From: Theropithecus gelada
Taxonomy: Eukaryota > Chordata > Mammalia > Primates > Cercopithecidae
Length of the DNA stretch: 64,000 bases
NCBI RefSeq assembly: GCF_003255815.1
Contig: NC_037689.1
Location: forward strand, 21,798,482-21,862,481
Reading direction: 5' to 3'
In this document: positions 36,326 to 47,539 of the stretch, piece after piece
How positions within the stretch are numbered: position 1 is the stretch's first letter
Layout: each line of letters starts with the position of its first letter
Notes under the pieces: model-generated
Told to the model about the DNA's origin: nothing
The model's input: the letters and a program-made list of their open reading frames with translations, nothing else
The model's database searches: none
Program-made: the position numbers and the translations under genes

Positions 36326-36914
36326 ATCATATGAAACTTATGATATGGCAGTCTTACGGCAAGGGCTAGGGCAATAACATTACAACACAGCATGTCTAGA
36401 CTTAATTTCAAAAAAATAATTATTCGAGCTAAGTTGAAGAAAAATACACTTGTAGCCATTAGTGGTAGCTGGAACAGTTGAAATTATTGATTTATTTGCT
36501 AGCATTATTAAACTTGAAAAAATCCATTTTACTTAAGAGTTCAAGACTACTTAAGTTCCACTGAAGAACAGTAGTGTGCAAACAAACCTTCCTTAAAGAG
36601 AGTTCTTTCAGCTTCTCCCACTTCCAGCTTTAAATTTGCTTTTTTCCACTCTTTTCTCCTCTCTTTTATGGTACCCACTAATTCCATTCTCTCCTGCTCC
36701 AGTACCGTATTCCATCAATTATATGTTCATAACATTACACATTCAATCGCTCCTTGACTCCAGCAGGCTTTTCACCTCTCTTTTACATACTCCCATTTTC
36801 TTGAACTCTAAAAATCTTCAAACTCCAGTCTTTTTCTTCTATTCTCCTTTCACCAACAATTTACCAATAGAACTTTTATTTTCAGTGCTTCCATATTCTG
36901 CCCACCATTGCTGA
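36326..36914. other. Unassigned C/T-rich DNA
   Basis: The stretch 36605-36905 is pyrimidine-rich and gives a 92-codon plus-strand frame (36636-36914) without recognisable features. Not called as a gene. Confidence 0.45.
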
Positions 36915-37080
36915 AGACATGACTCTTAACCAGGGAATTTTTTCATGCCTAGATCCCACACCCTGAAATCCAGATTTTATGAGTCAATACTGTGGGGAGG
37001 GGCACTAAACTTAAGTGTATTGTTTGAGACAGCTCCCTACGACAGTCTGATGCACACACCAGATTAAGAACCATTACCTC
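36915..37080 (+). mobile_element. MER5-like hAT remnant
   Basis: 'cctagatcccacaccctgaa', 'gattttatgagtcaatactg', 'tctgatgcacacaccagatt' and 'aagaaccatta' are a diverged version of the MER5A text (gggccccacccccagagttt ... ttgagaaccact). Confidence 0.5.
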
Positions 37081-37086
37081 TATGTC

Positions 37087-37395
37087 TGAGTATGGTGGCT
37101 CACGCCTGTAATCGCACCGCTTTGGGAGGCTGAGGTGGTAAGATCACTTGAGCCCAGGTTTGAGACCAGCCTGGGCAATATAGTAAGACCTCATCTCAAA
37201 AAAAAATTTTTAATTTAAAAATTAGCTGGGCATAGTGGCACACACTTGTTGTCTCAGCTACTCAGGAAGCTGAGGTGGGAGGATTGCTTGAGCCCAGGAG
37301 GTTGAGGCTTCAGTGAGCCGTGTTTGTGCCACTACACTCCGGTCTGGGCATGAGAAAGGCCCTGTCTCAAAAAACAAACAAACAAACAAATACCT
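37087..37395 (+). mobile_element. AluJ-like (old)
   Basis: Older Alu (tgagtatggtggctcacgcc ... gagcccaggtttgagaccag ... ggttgaggcttcagtgagcc), ending in an (aaac)n tail. The 'gagcccagg' and 'gaggctgcagtgagc'-type text is typical of AluJ. Confidence 0.85.
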
Positions 37396-37589
37396 GTGAT
37401 ATGTTCTCCTGGTCATAACAATGATAATATAATACTAACTGAGAAGTATAATTAAACCAACAATCTGCACCTGAAACACACCAAAAACAAAAGAAAACCT
37501 TGTGGTCAGGAAATCCAAGCATCTTCCGTCAGTCTTATCCTCTCCACATTTTAGAGGACACTCTAAACTCCAGTCTTAAAAGCACTACC

Positions 37590-37893
37590 GGCCGGGCGTG
37601 GTAGCTCACGCCTGTAATCCCAGCACTTTGGGAGGCCGAGGCAGGCGGATCACGAGGTCAGGAGATCGAGACCACATGGCTAACATGGTGAAACCCCGTC
37701 TCTACTAAAAATACAAAAAAAATTAGCTGGGCATGGTGGTGGGCACCTGTAGTCCCAGCTACTCGGTAGGCTGAGGCAGGAGAATGGCGTGAACCCGGGA
37801 GGCGGAGTTTGCAGTGAGCCGAGATAGCGCCACTGCACTCTAGCCTGGGCAACAGAGCGAGACTCCATCTCAATTTAAACAAACAAACAAACA
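37590..37893 (+). mobile_element. AluS/Y-like
   Basis: Full length with ctcacgcctg and gatagcgccac. Target duplication aaaagcactacc (37578-37589 and 37894-37905). The tail is (aaac)n. Confidence 0.93.
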
Positions 37894-38029
37894 AAAAGCA
37901 CTACCAGCTTCAAGTGCACTCTGTTCTTAATTTTTATAAATTTTTGGTCTTTTGGTCTCCTCTCCCTTCCTCTCCACCAACTTGTCTGAATGCCATATAG
38001 ATAAATGCCACTCAATGTTTTCCCAGGGA

Positions 38030-38178
38030 CAGTAGAATCGCCATCATTTATGAACTTATCAGAAATGGAAATTCTTAGATTCTATCCTAGACATCACAAA
38101 CTTTGGGTACGGGGTCCAGAAATCTATGCATCTTGTGGTTATTGTACATGCTGAAGTTTGAGAACCACTGTGCTAAGC
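38030..38178 (+). mobile_element. MER5-like hAT remnant
   Basis: 'agaaatggaaattcttagat', 'tctatcctagacatcacaaa' and the terminal 'gaagtttgagaaccactgtg' follow the MER5A/B layout. Confidence 0.6.
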
Positions 38179-38381
38179 AACCCGTTGGAAATACATGGGA
38201 GTTATCTACAAATACAGAACTGGAGCTCAAACAGGGTGGGAAATATCAATACATCCACATTCTGAAGTTAATTGCTACTGAAATAATGGGAGCTCACAAG
38301 AAACAGCAGACAAGCAGACATAAATAACAACAGCTAACATTTTAAGAGTACTTCTATGTGCTACACATTATATGCTGTTAG

Positions 38382-39230
38382 CAGTCATGCATCACTTAAC
38401 AACTGGGATATGGTCTGAAAAATGCCTCTTTAGGTGATTTCGTCGTTGTATCAACATCACAGAGTGTACTTACACATATCTGCATGGTATAGCTTACTAT
38501 ATACCTAGACAATATGGTATACCCTATTATTCCTAGGCTACAATCCTGTACAGCATGTTACTGTACTGAATAGGCAATTATAACACAATGATGTCTGTGT
38601 ATCTAAACACAGAAAATATATAGTAAAAATAGGTATAAACGATAAAAAATGGTACACCTGTATAGGGCACTTACCATGAATAGAGCCTGCAGGACCGAAA
38701 GCTGCTCTGGGTAAGTCAGTGCGTGAGTGGTAAGTGGATGTGAAGGCCTAGGACATTTACTGTACACTACTGTAGTCTTTATAAACACTCTCCACATAGG
38801 CTACACCAAACATATAAAAAATGTAATTCTTTCTTCAATAATAAATTAACTTTAACTTACTATAACTTTTTTACTACATAAAATTTTTAATATTGTAAAC
38901 TTTTTGACTCTTTTGTAATAATACTGAACTTAAAACACACACTGGGCCGGGCGCGGTGGCTCAAGCCTGTAATCCCAGCACTTTGGGAGGCCGAGACGGG
39001 CGGATCACGAGGTCAGGAGATCGAGACCATCCTGGCGAACACGGTGAAACCCCGTCTCTACTAAAAAATACAAAAAACTAGCCGGGCGAGGTGGCGGGCG
39101 CCTGTAGTCCCAGCTACTCGGGAGGCTGAGACAGGAGAATGGCGTAAACCTGGGAGGCGGAGCTTGCAGTGAGCTGAGATCCGGCCACTGCACTCCAGCC
39201 TGGGTGACAGAGCAAGACTCCGTCTCAAAA

Positions 39231-39262
<32 letters not shown>

Positions 39263-39805
39263 AACACACACACTGGACAGTTGTACAAAAACATTTTCTT
39301 TCTTTATATCCTCATTCTATAAGTTTTTATCTATTTAATTTTTTTAACTTTTTAAACATTTTTATTAAAAACTAAGACACAAACATACACATTAGCCTAG
39401 ATCTACACAGGGTCAGGATCATCAATATCATTCTTCCACTTTCACATCTTGTTCCACTGGAAGGTTTTCAGGGGCAATAACATGCGTAGAGACATCATCC
39501 CCTATGATAACAATGCCTTCTTCTTGCCTTCCTGAAGGACCTATCTGAGGCTGTTTTACAGTTAACTTTATATAAGTAGAAGGAGTATACTCTAAAATAA
39601 TAATTAAAAAGTATAGTATGGTAAATAAACCATTAGCATAGTTATTTAATATTATTATCAAGTGCTATATACTGTAATGCACTGCACTGTGATATTACAA
39701 AGGCTACAAAGTCACCAGGTTTTTCAGCTCCATTATAATCTTATGGAAACCATCATCATGCATGTTGTCCATAGTTGACCAAAATGTAATTATGCATCAC
39801 ATCAC
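38382..39805 (-). mobile_element. Tigger1 (MER2 group) copy with transposase C-terminal remnant
   Basis: The left end 'cagtcatgcatcacttaaca' and right end 'taattatgcatcacatcac' are decayed Tigger1 inverted ends. Interior matches the MER2/Tigger1 text (gatttcgtcgttgtatcaac, cagcatgttactgtactgaa). The minus-strand frame at 39428-39661 carries an acidic tail-like stretch (ENLPVEQDVKVEE) that resembles the end of the Tigger1 CENP-B-like transposase. Most of the transposase gene is deleted. An Alu was inserted later (38944-39260). Confidence 0.85.
38944..39260 (+). mobile_element. AluY, Old World monkey type, in Tigger1
   Basis: Both diagnostic variants present. Target duplication aaaacacacact (38932-38943, and from 39261 with one extra ca unit). 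The tail is (aaaac)n. Confidence 0.95.
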
Positions 39806-40202
39806 TATATACCTGATATTAATTATCAGGTATTATAATTATCATTTTCACAAGTGAGAAAACTAATGCTCAGAAAGAAGAGTGTAAATTCTTGTCTTGC
39901 CTCCAATTTTCGATTCCTCCAATTTCCATGCCCTTGACTATTGTACATACAGTGAGAAAAAGAGTTTTGAACAGAACCCTAGGAAGACTGTGGAGGTGAC
40001 TGAGGTTAACTGGTCAAAGAATTAGAGGAAAAAATCAGAAATATGAGGAGGAAGTCTAAGTGAGGAACGTTTTAAGAAGGAAGGCACAATCACAATGGTT
40101 GGTTTCAAATATTTTTTCATTCAGTAGGTCCACAGATGATGCAGAACTTTAAAAAAAGTTTTATGGATGCTACTCTTCCTCCCCGAGTTTTGAGTTTTAG
40201 TC
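39806..40202. other. Unassigned DNA
   Basis: Contains 'agtgagaaaactaatgctca' at about 39854-39873, a possible MIR core in reverse orientation, too short to call. Otherwise nothing recognised. Confidence 0.4.
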
Positions 40203-40215
40203 AAAAAAACAGGGA

Positions 40216-40505
40216 CGCCTGTAATCCCAGCACTTTGGGAGGCTGAGGCGGGCAGATCACAAGGTCAGGAGATCGAGACCATCCTGGCTAGCTAACACGG
40301 TGAAACCCCGTCTCTACCAAAAATACAAAAAATTAGCCGGGTGTGGTGGCGGGCGCCTGTAGTCCCAGCTACTCAGGAGGCTGAGGCAGGAGAATGGCGT
40401 GAACCCGGGAGGCGGAGCTTGCAGTGAGCTGAGATTGCGCCACTGCACTCCAGCCTGGGCGAAAGAGAGAGACTCTGTCTCAAAAAAAATAAAAAATAAA
40501 AAATA
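40216..40505 (+). mobile_element. 5'-truncated Alu
   Basis: Begins at 'cgcctgtaatcccagcactt', lacking the first ~25 bases of Alu. Target duplication aaaacaggga bracket (ends at 40215 and near 40515). Contains a 4-base duplication 'ggctagctaac'. A minus-strand frame is the usual Alu artefact. Confidence 0.92.
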
Positions 40506-40519
40506 AAACAGGGACTAAC

Positions 40520-41366
40520 TTGAAGTGTGTTGGGAACAATGACTAATGTTATTTTTAAAAGTGAAATTTTTAAAAAGTGCTTTTGCATTTAGATGAATAA
40601 GGGAAAAATGAAGAAAAATAAGGGTTACTAATGGTCATAGTTCTCTGTCTGCTTTGCATGCACAGAAGGCTAGACTAAGCAGGTAGCCAATCCTGACTTA
40701 TTTTTAAACTAAAGAACCAATTCCATTCTTTTATAAAGTAAGTGATCATCTGCTCAAGGTATTTTCTCAAATACATAAATCCACTCAGGAGAAGAAGGCT
40801 GGAGGTGAGGAGCGGGGGAAGATAATTCCTGTTAGGAGCCAGAGGTAACCGGAAGGCCAGTGATCCTGGCGGAGTTATGAGACATGTCAAACGCAGGTTG
40901 ACAGAAATGGTTAGACCAAGCCTATCAGGGAACTGTAACGTGAAGAGACCCATTAGCCAAAGGCTGAAAATACTTTAAGATTTAAAAGGAGTATAATACA
41001 ACTGGTTAGGTCACAGCTTGTTTTAGTTATATCACCCTTCAGAGAATACCATCTGGCAACTTGATTCATTTGCAGTACTTCCTAAATTCCAGCAGCAACC
41101 TATTTGTGTCTTTCTACAAATAGTTAACTTCACTAGTTTTAGTATCAGAAATTGGCCTTTTTAAAAACTTCACCTTTTTCTGATCCCTATTTTCCCTTTA
41201 TCTGTAGAGTTTTTGCACCTCTTTTTAGAAGGATAAACTATGACTAATACATGAGAACATATTTCCACACTCAGTGCTTATCCATATTCCAAATAATGCT
41301 GCTCAAATACTAAATATAATTTCAGAATTCTGAATTTCTTGTATTATCCCATGAACTTTACGCAAT
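40520..41366. other. Unassigned DNA
   Basis: No gene or named repeat seen. A 92-codon minus-strand frame at 40675-40953 has no recognisable motif. Confidence 0.45.
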
Positions 41367-41385
41367 ATGAATTACTATCTTTCTT

Positions 41386-41686
41386 TTCTTTTCTTTGTTT
41401 TTCTGAGACGGAGTCTCGTTCTGTTGCCCAGGCTGGAGTGCAGTGGCGCGATCTCGGCTCACTGCAGGCTCCACCTCCTGGGTTCACACCATTCTCCTGC
41501 CTCAGCCTCAGAGTAGCTGGGACTACAGACGTCCACCACCACGCCCGGCTAATTTTTTTGTATTCTTAGTAGAGACGCAGTTTCACCGTGTTAGCCAGGA
41601 TGGTCTCGATCTCCTGGCCTCGTGATCTGCCCGCCTCCGCCTCCCAAAGTGCTGGGATTACAGGAGTGAGCCACTGCGCCCAGCCT
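41386..41686 (-). mobile_element. Alu (minus), first of two at one site
   Basis: Starts with a (ttttc)n tail, then tgagacggagtctcgttctg, and ends actgcgcccagcc. Flanked by atgaattactatctttc (41369-41385) and atgaattactacctttc (41687-41703). An AluS-like, more diverged copy. Confidence 0.93.
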
Positions 41687-41703
41687 ATGAATTACTACCT
41701 TTC

Positions 41704-42005
41704 TTTTTTTTTTTTTTTTTTTTGAGACTGAGTCTGGCTCTGTCGCCCCGGCTGGAGTGCAGTGGCCAGATCTCAGCTCACTGCAAGCTCCGCCTCCCGG
41801 GTTTACGCCATTCTCCTGCCTCAGCCTCCCGAGTAGCTGGGACCACAGGCGCCCGCCACTTCGCCCGGCTAGTTTTTTGTATTTTTTAGTAGAGACGGGG
41901 TTTCACCGTGTTAGCCAGGATGGTCTCGATCTCCTGACCTTGTGATCCGCCCGTCTCGGCCTCCCAAAGTGCTGGGATTACAGGCTTGAGCCACCGCGCC
42001 CGGCC
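41704..42005 (-). mobile_element. AluY (minus), second of two at one site
   Basis: Poly-T start to accgcgcccggcc. Flanked by gaattactacctttc at 41689-41703 and about 42007-42021. Carries ctggccagatctcag, the complement of the monkey-type right arm. It used the target duplication of the preceding Alu. Confidence 0.94.
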
Positions 42006-42021
42006 CGAATTACTACCTTTC

Positions 42022-43089
42022 TAACAGCATTTATTAATATATATCTGTAAGTGAGTGTATTAGGTGCTTACCACATGCCAGGCAGCTCTAGGTATAAGTG
42101 TAACATAGAAGACTGAGGGTCTAGTAGTAATGGAGAAAAAAGGCAAGTGATATAAATTTAACAGAAAAAGGTGTGATTAATTCACTCTGGAGTAGATGGC
42201 AAAATTTTTCGAGAAGTGAATTAGGCTAAGTCTAGAAGGATGAATAGGAGTTCATCAGGCACTAGAAAAGAGAAAAGGCATCCCTAACACTCCCCGTCCC
42301 CCACCTGCCCCAAATTTGGGAAAATAGAAAAAGAAAGAATAACATAACAAAACCAGAAGAAATCCTGTTCACCTCATGCCTGGGGTTGGTGCAGGGGTAG
42401 GGGTTAGGGGGGTAATTGTGTTTTTAAGTATACTTCAGAAAGTAAACGTTTATAAAACAGGATTTACAATCAAGGGAAAGGGGTGGAGGAGGAGGAAGTT
42501 CAGTTTATTTTGTTATATTAACTTAAAACAAATGAGGAAAAATATCAACATCTATGCCTGGGAACACATATACTATCTTTCATAAAAGTCCCTAAGTTTG
42601 AAAATGAAAGCATATGGAGCTTTATCCAATATTACAATATTTGCCCTAGTGTTTTGTATCCTTAATATTATTTTCAAAGGTTCTAAAGTGAGTTGGCCCA
42701 AGATCTTGACAGCACATCCACACACATGCCCAATAATCCACTCTTGATTGAAACAATCAACAGTAGCCTAACCAACTTTTCACTTACCCTGACTTGGACA
42801 CCTTCGCATCCTTCAAAGTCTGGCTTTATAGTATGACCATCAACAGACAAATAATTAAGCTCTAAGTTTTGTTACTCCACCTCTTCATCCTTTCATTCAA
42901 TTATTTCCTCTCAAATCCCATTAGCTTCGCTTTTCTCCTAAAGGGACTCGTAGAAAATACATGCACAGCACAATCACAAAAACCAGTGGCTGGAGCCAGA
43001 GTCCAAACGCGCACACACTAATTTCCAGTCGTATCCCTCTTGGGGCTGTTCCTACCAGTGATCAAATTCAGCGGACCAGGAAGAAGGAA
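42022..43089. other. Unassigned DNA left of the CpG island
   Basis: Text near 42025-42110 (ttattaatatatatctgtaa ... taggtgcttaccacatgcca) recalls the L2/MIR 'taggtgcttac...atgccaggcac' type and may be a small remnant. No gene. Sequence becomes GC-richer from about 43000. Confidence 0.45.
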
Positions 43090-44280
43090 AAAGCTGAAGC
43101 AGGAAGACTCTTCTCTTCCTTCCACTTTCCCCCACGCCGCCTCCCCCTCCCCCCGCTCTCCCGTCCCCCAGGGCCGCACCGCCACCGACCTCGCACGCAC
43201 CCCCTCCCACTGTCACCCGCCACTGCCTACAAAACAGTCATAGCCTTTGTTAAAATGTCCACGGGCACAATGGACCAGAAGAGGGACACATTCCCGGGGG
43301 TGGGTAAAGGAAAGTCACACGAACGCCACGCCCTCCTTGGGACTAGCCCGGGCCGACAGCCCACCGCCTCCAAATCCTTTCCCCTCCGACGGGGAAGGTT
43401 TCTAGCAACTCGGCACCAGAGAAAGCAGCGCTGGAGGAGGGGATGAGCCTGGGACGTCCCTCAGAGGCACCAAGCAGGGGACTGAACTTGAAGCTGGGAC
43501 ACCCTCCAGCACCGTTGGCAAGCCTCGCGGTCCTGCCCAGCCTGTGTGCGGACTTCCAGCCTCTGAACCCTATTCCTTCAATTTTTTTCTCGTCATACCC
43601 ACCCTCACCCACTCCCGCTACCATGCACTCCGTTCCCCACGCGGCCCTGGCCGGACGCCCACAGGCAGCGTCGCTACCAACGCTACCGCACATCTGACGG
43701 GTTTCTCCTCGCAGAACAGAAGTCACCCCCACACACCCCAATCCTTCCTGGGGCGCTTCGCCCCGATCACGTTTCCCCAGCTAGGAACCCAGCGCGACCA
43801 CCACACTCACAGCGGGTCCGGCTCCGCTACTTGGCGTTCTGCGATCCACACGTCGCGCCTGCGCGCTCCTATTTCTGCCGAGCCTAGCCGGAGCCAGGAA
43901 CCGGGAGCGGACTGGAAGGGAGGTGGAAAGAGGCGGGGGCTGGGCTGGGGCGGGGTTAGGAGAGAAGGGGCGGGAACGAGCTGGGGCGGAGGGTGGGAAA
44001 CGAGGGGCGGATCCTCCACCGCTTCTGCCGGGAAGAAGCGGCGCTCAGGGCATCCTGCTGGAGCTTTCCACTCTTGGGGTTTATTTATAACACATACAGA
44101 AAAGCCGTCGAGACCCGTCTGTGCAGTCCCACACGCACTATGGAGAAAGCCTGGCTCGGCGCGGGCCCAAGTAGTCAGCCCTCGGGCCGCCACGTCTCTC
44201 CTTCTGGCTACCGCGGGTCCCCGCCAGCCTTTTTCTCTTTCGCATACATACCTCACCACACATTATTCCTTTTCCTAGTC
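43090..44280 (-). promoter_or_regulatory. CpG island promoter
   Basis: Dense CpG and high GC stand out sharply from the surrounding A/T-rich DNA. GC boxes (aggcgggggc at 43931, ggggcgggg at 43947, ggggcggga at 43967, ggggcgga at 43983) lie just upstream, in the minus-strand sense, of an NRF1-like site (gcgcctgcgcgc, 43855-43866) and a splice donor at 43810. TATA-less on the minus strand. Such an arrangement is typical of a housekeeping-type promoter. On the plus side gtttatttataac (about 44077) is a weak TATA-like site, so divergent transcription is possible. Open frames inside (161, 132, 244, 150 codons) follow from the GC richness. Confidence 0.75.
43811..43925 (-). other. Putative first exon (untranslated) of a minus-strand gene
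   Basis: On the minus strand, the segment from around 43925 (start site not defined) to 43811 ends CCCGCT|GTGAGTGTGG, a near-consensus 5' splice site. GTGAGT is the complement of 43805-43810. It lies directly downstream of the GC boxes and includes the NRF1-like palindrome. No ATG in a good context opens a frame across the donor, so I read it as 5' UTR. The gene body would extend leftward beyond position 1 or into small exons I cannot identify. Confidence 0.45.
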
Positions 44281-46014
44281 GTTTCTCCTCATCGGGTACT
44301 CTTCAGCCCTGGTGAAGTGAGGGGTATAAGGATTTCTCATCCACAGACCGCCTGCGTAGGGCATTCTAGTTAATATACCTCTTTGCTATGTGTGAGCCCA
44401 GATCGTGGTTGGTGACTATTCGACCATTGCCCACTGTTAAAGCTCAGAGAATTGCCCTTTCCTTGAGAAATAATTCCCTTACCACTGCTTCCGGACAACT
44501 CTTGGTGACAAGTATCTGCTTTTTCTTAAAAAAAAAAAAAAAAAAAAAGTCTTGTGCAAACTTACCCAAATATCTTGAGAAGAAAACCCATCTTTGATCT
44601 CGTTTTTTAGGTAGAGCTAGAGCTATCTTAGAACTTGAACCTTAGAATTCTACAGGCCCCTCTAAGAAACAGAATAAAAGGCTTTTGCTATTGTGTAAAC
44701 TTTGACCTAATGCTTGGAGGTTTTCTGGCATTTTGCATCATAAGGAGTCTAGCTTGATTATTATTCCATGCTGCATGCGTGCTTGGTTTTAAGTTGTATG
44801 CCTTTCTGTTTACAGTCTGCTCAGCTGCGGCATCTCACATGCCTTCAGATCAGCTATTAAAATAAACACACACCTGAGTGAATCCAAAGTGAATTGGGCT
44901 GTGGGCCTGAAGTGATTTATTCCAAACTAACTTCTCCTTCTTTTTACTTTAATTGTGATGGAATTAAGAAACATTTGGCTTATTAAGAATAAACGAATTG
45001 CCACAGGACCACACCAATAGTCTCTCCCAGCAAGTATTTTAACTGTGATGGGGACATTTTATGGGAGAATTTGGTAATTGCCCTTAAAGATCTGAATATC
45101 CCGAAATTCTTCCATTTAACGTTTCTTGTCTTCCATTGATATATTTTACAAATCAGATTTTCTAGAACTCATTTCTATCTTGCACTTGTCAAATAAGCCT
45201 AGGGAGGATGTAGAGAAATCTATTGCCAAAAGGTATATTGGTAATGTAGACACAAATTTTGCACGATTAATAGATCTGTAAGTGCTTGGAAGCAGGACTT
45301 TGTCCTATTCATTTCACTAGTAAAATATTTCACATACAAGTTCTTAAAAAAAAAATGCTGGGTTAATAAAAGTAAGATTTGCATCCTTAATAGATGTGTA
45401 TATGTGTTATTGTTGTTTTTAAACTTTTCACTTGATTATTATTTTTTTCTTTTTTGTCTAAATTTTTCAGAATATTTTGGTTGAAATGACAAGAACTAGA
45501 TTGAAGTAGATTGGGCAAAAAGAGAAAGTTATTGTGTAACCCAAGTTGTGAAAGGGTAGTTCTATGATTGGCCATAGGATTGAATGGAACCAGCAACAGG
45601 AATGCTTCAAATTCCAGCTCAGGCTCTCAGTCCAGACAGGGTCATTCTAACAGAACATCTCAAAGTCATGTTCTGCTGGTTTGGCAGCATAGCCTCTTAC
45701 AAGTTGCTCACACCTACCAAGTTGCTACCAGACAGAAAGTATTTCTCTTCTCTCACTTTCAGTTTTTAAAGCAACAGTTAAAGCATCTGATTGGGTAGGA
45801 TTGAGTACCATAACCACTCCTGAAAAGAAAATGCATATGTGACACAAGAATGGGACCCAAGTATAACCACATGGTTAAAGAAAAAAAAAATAAAGAGAAA
45901 AATTCCTAAATGAAAACAAACAGTAAGAGGGAGATGCCATTTTCAGAAGAGACAGGCATTGGACAGACAAAAAAAAAAAGTCCACCATAGAACATCTGTA
46001 TTTAAGGAATACAG
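44281..46014. other. Unassigned DNA right of the CpG island
   Basis: Poly-A at 44528-44548. The stretch 45540-45860 has a more even composition and two short overlapping frames, but no family or gene is recognised. Nothing else seen. Confidence 0.45.
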
Positions 46015-46100
46015 CCTTGGAATTATCTTTGACCCCTCTTTCTCTCCCTCTCCCTACCTCCCCAAATATTCAAGTATTAACAAAGCTGGTTAATGGTGCC
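46015..46100 (+). mobile_element. L2 fragment
   Basis: 'ggaattatctttgacccctc' followed by 'tttctctccctctccctacc' resembles the L2 ORF2 3' text 'ggagtcatcctagactcctc'. Probably the start of the same L2 that continues at 47540, now split by later insertions. Confidence 0.4.
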
Positions 46101-46104
46101 TATG

Positions 46105-46597
46105 TATTAGTTTTCTGTGGCTACTCTACAAAAATTACCACAAACTTCATGGCTTAAAACAACACAAATTTATCATATGGTCCTGGAAGAAGTCTGACAA
46201 GAGTCACACTGGACTAAAATCAAGGTGTTAGCAGAGTTGAGTTCCTTTATGGAAACTTTTTGGGAGAATCTTTTTTCTTGCCTTTTCCACATTCTAGAGA
46301 CTTCCCACATTCCTTCATTCCCGGCTCTATTCCATTTTCAAAGCCAACAATAATATTACTCTGACACACTGACACTTCTGCCTACCTCTTCCACACGTAA
46401 GCACCTTTCTGATTATATTGGGCACATTAAGATAATCCGAAACAGTCTCCCTATCTGAAGGTCAAATGATTAGCAGCCTTAATTATATCTGTAACTTTAA
46501 TTCCCTTTTGCCATGTAACATATTTTCACAGGTTCTGGGTATTGGCACATGGATATCTTTTGGGGCACATTAATATGCCTACTACAGTCTTTCTTTT
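46105..46597 (-). mobile_element. MLT1-type MaLR LTR
   Basis: The plus strand begins 'tattagttttctgtggctac' and has 'aaattaccacaaacttcatg' and 'gcttaaaacaacacaaattt'. It ends 'ggggcacattaatatgccta', the standard features of a reversed MLT1 LTR. Diverged. Confidence 0.8.
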
Positions 46598-46617
46598 CAT
46601 AAAAGTAACAAAGCCTA

Positions 46618-46800
46618 AGCCACTGGTTTTCAAACTGAAACACTTGTAAAAAAACTACTGATATCTGGATCCTACCCCCAGATATTATTATTTAATTGAT
46701 CTGGAGACCCTTGGCCCCTCTAAACGCACACAGAATTAGTTGGATCAGGGTGGAGCATCTCTGACCCATTCTGGGCCACAGAACTTCCCTGGGGATTTAG
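46618..46800 (+). mobile_element. MER5A-like hAT remnant
   Basis: 'aagccactggttttcaaact', 'tatctggatcctacccccag' and 'gatctggagacccttggccc' follow the MER5A layout. Confidence 0.6.
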
Positions 46801-46994
46801 AATAGTGGCAGGGAATTGGTAACACTGGGTGTCTGAAGCTGTAATGTGTCAATTTAGGAACTATAACATAAGGAGAATCTTAGGAAAACAAATCTGGATT
46901 GGATGGAAGAGGAGAGAGACAGAAAGAGGTAGACACAGTGGAGCTGAGCCTGGATCCTCAATGGTTGTCTGCCTCATAGTTACAATGGCATTCT

Positions 46995-47306
46995 TTTTTT
47001 TTTTTTTTTTTTCTTTTTTTTTGAGACGGAGTCTCGCTCTGCCGCCCGGGCTGGAGTGCAGTGGCAGGATCTCGGCTCACTGCAAGCTCCGCCTCCCGGG
47101 TTCACGCCATTCTCCTGCCTCAGCCTCAGGAGTAGCTGGGACTACAGGCGCCCGCCACCTCGCCCGGCTAGTTTTTTGTATTTTTTTTAGTAGAGACGGG
47201 GTTTCACCGTGTTCGCCAGGATGGTCTCGATCTCCTGACCTCGTGATCCGCCCGCCTCGGCCTCCCAAAGTGCTGGGATTACAGGCTTGAGCCACCGCGC
47301 CCGGCC
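46995..47306 (-). mobile_element. AluY (minus)
   Basis: Full length. Perfect 15-base target duplication tacaatggcattctt (46980-46994 and 47307-47321). The tail has one C in the T-run. The 153-codon frame at 46829-47290 is Alu-derived. Confidence 0.95.
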
Positions 47307-47539
47307 TACAATGGCATTCTTATCATTCGCTTCTGTGAGGAACCACTGAATCCTCATAAGAAGGTATCTTATTTTGCTGAAGCTAGCTCAAGTTAGTTTC
47401 TCTTGCATACACTGTAAAATATTCTAATTAATATAGGATGAGAGCTTAACTTTCCTCCAATTACTTTTTTCTGATATGTTTTTGTTAAATAAATAAGGCA
47501 GGCTTAAGAACCAGACTTTAGAGTTGGTATTCCAGGTCT

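Noticed and set aside
43544..44278. 244-codon plus-strand open frame in the CpG island
   Set aside because: GC-rich DNA has few stop codons; the frame has no recognisable domain, overlaps equally long frames on the other strand, and spans the likely promoter and minus-strand first exon.
46829..47290. 153-codon open frame
   Set aside because: Its second half is the standard antisense-Alu translation (RRSLALPPGLECSG).
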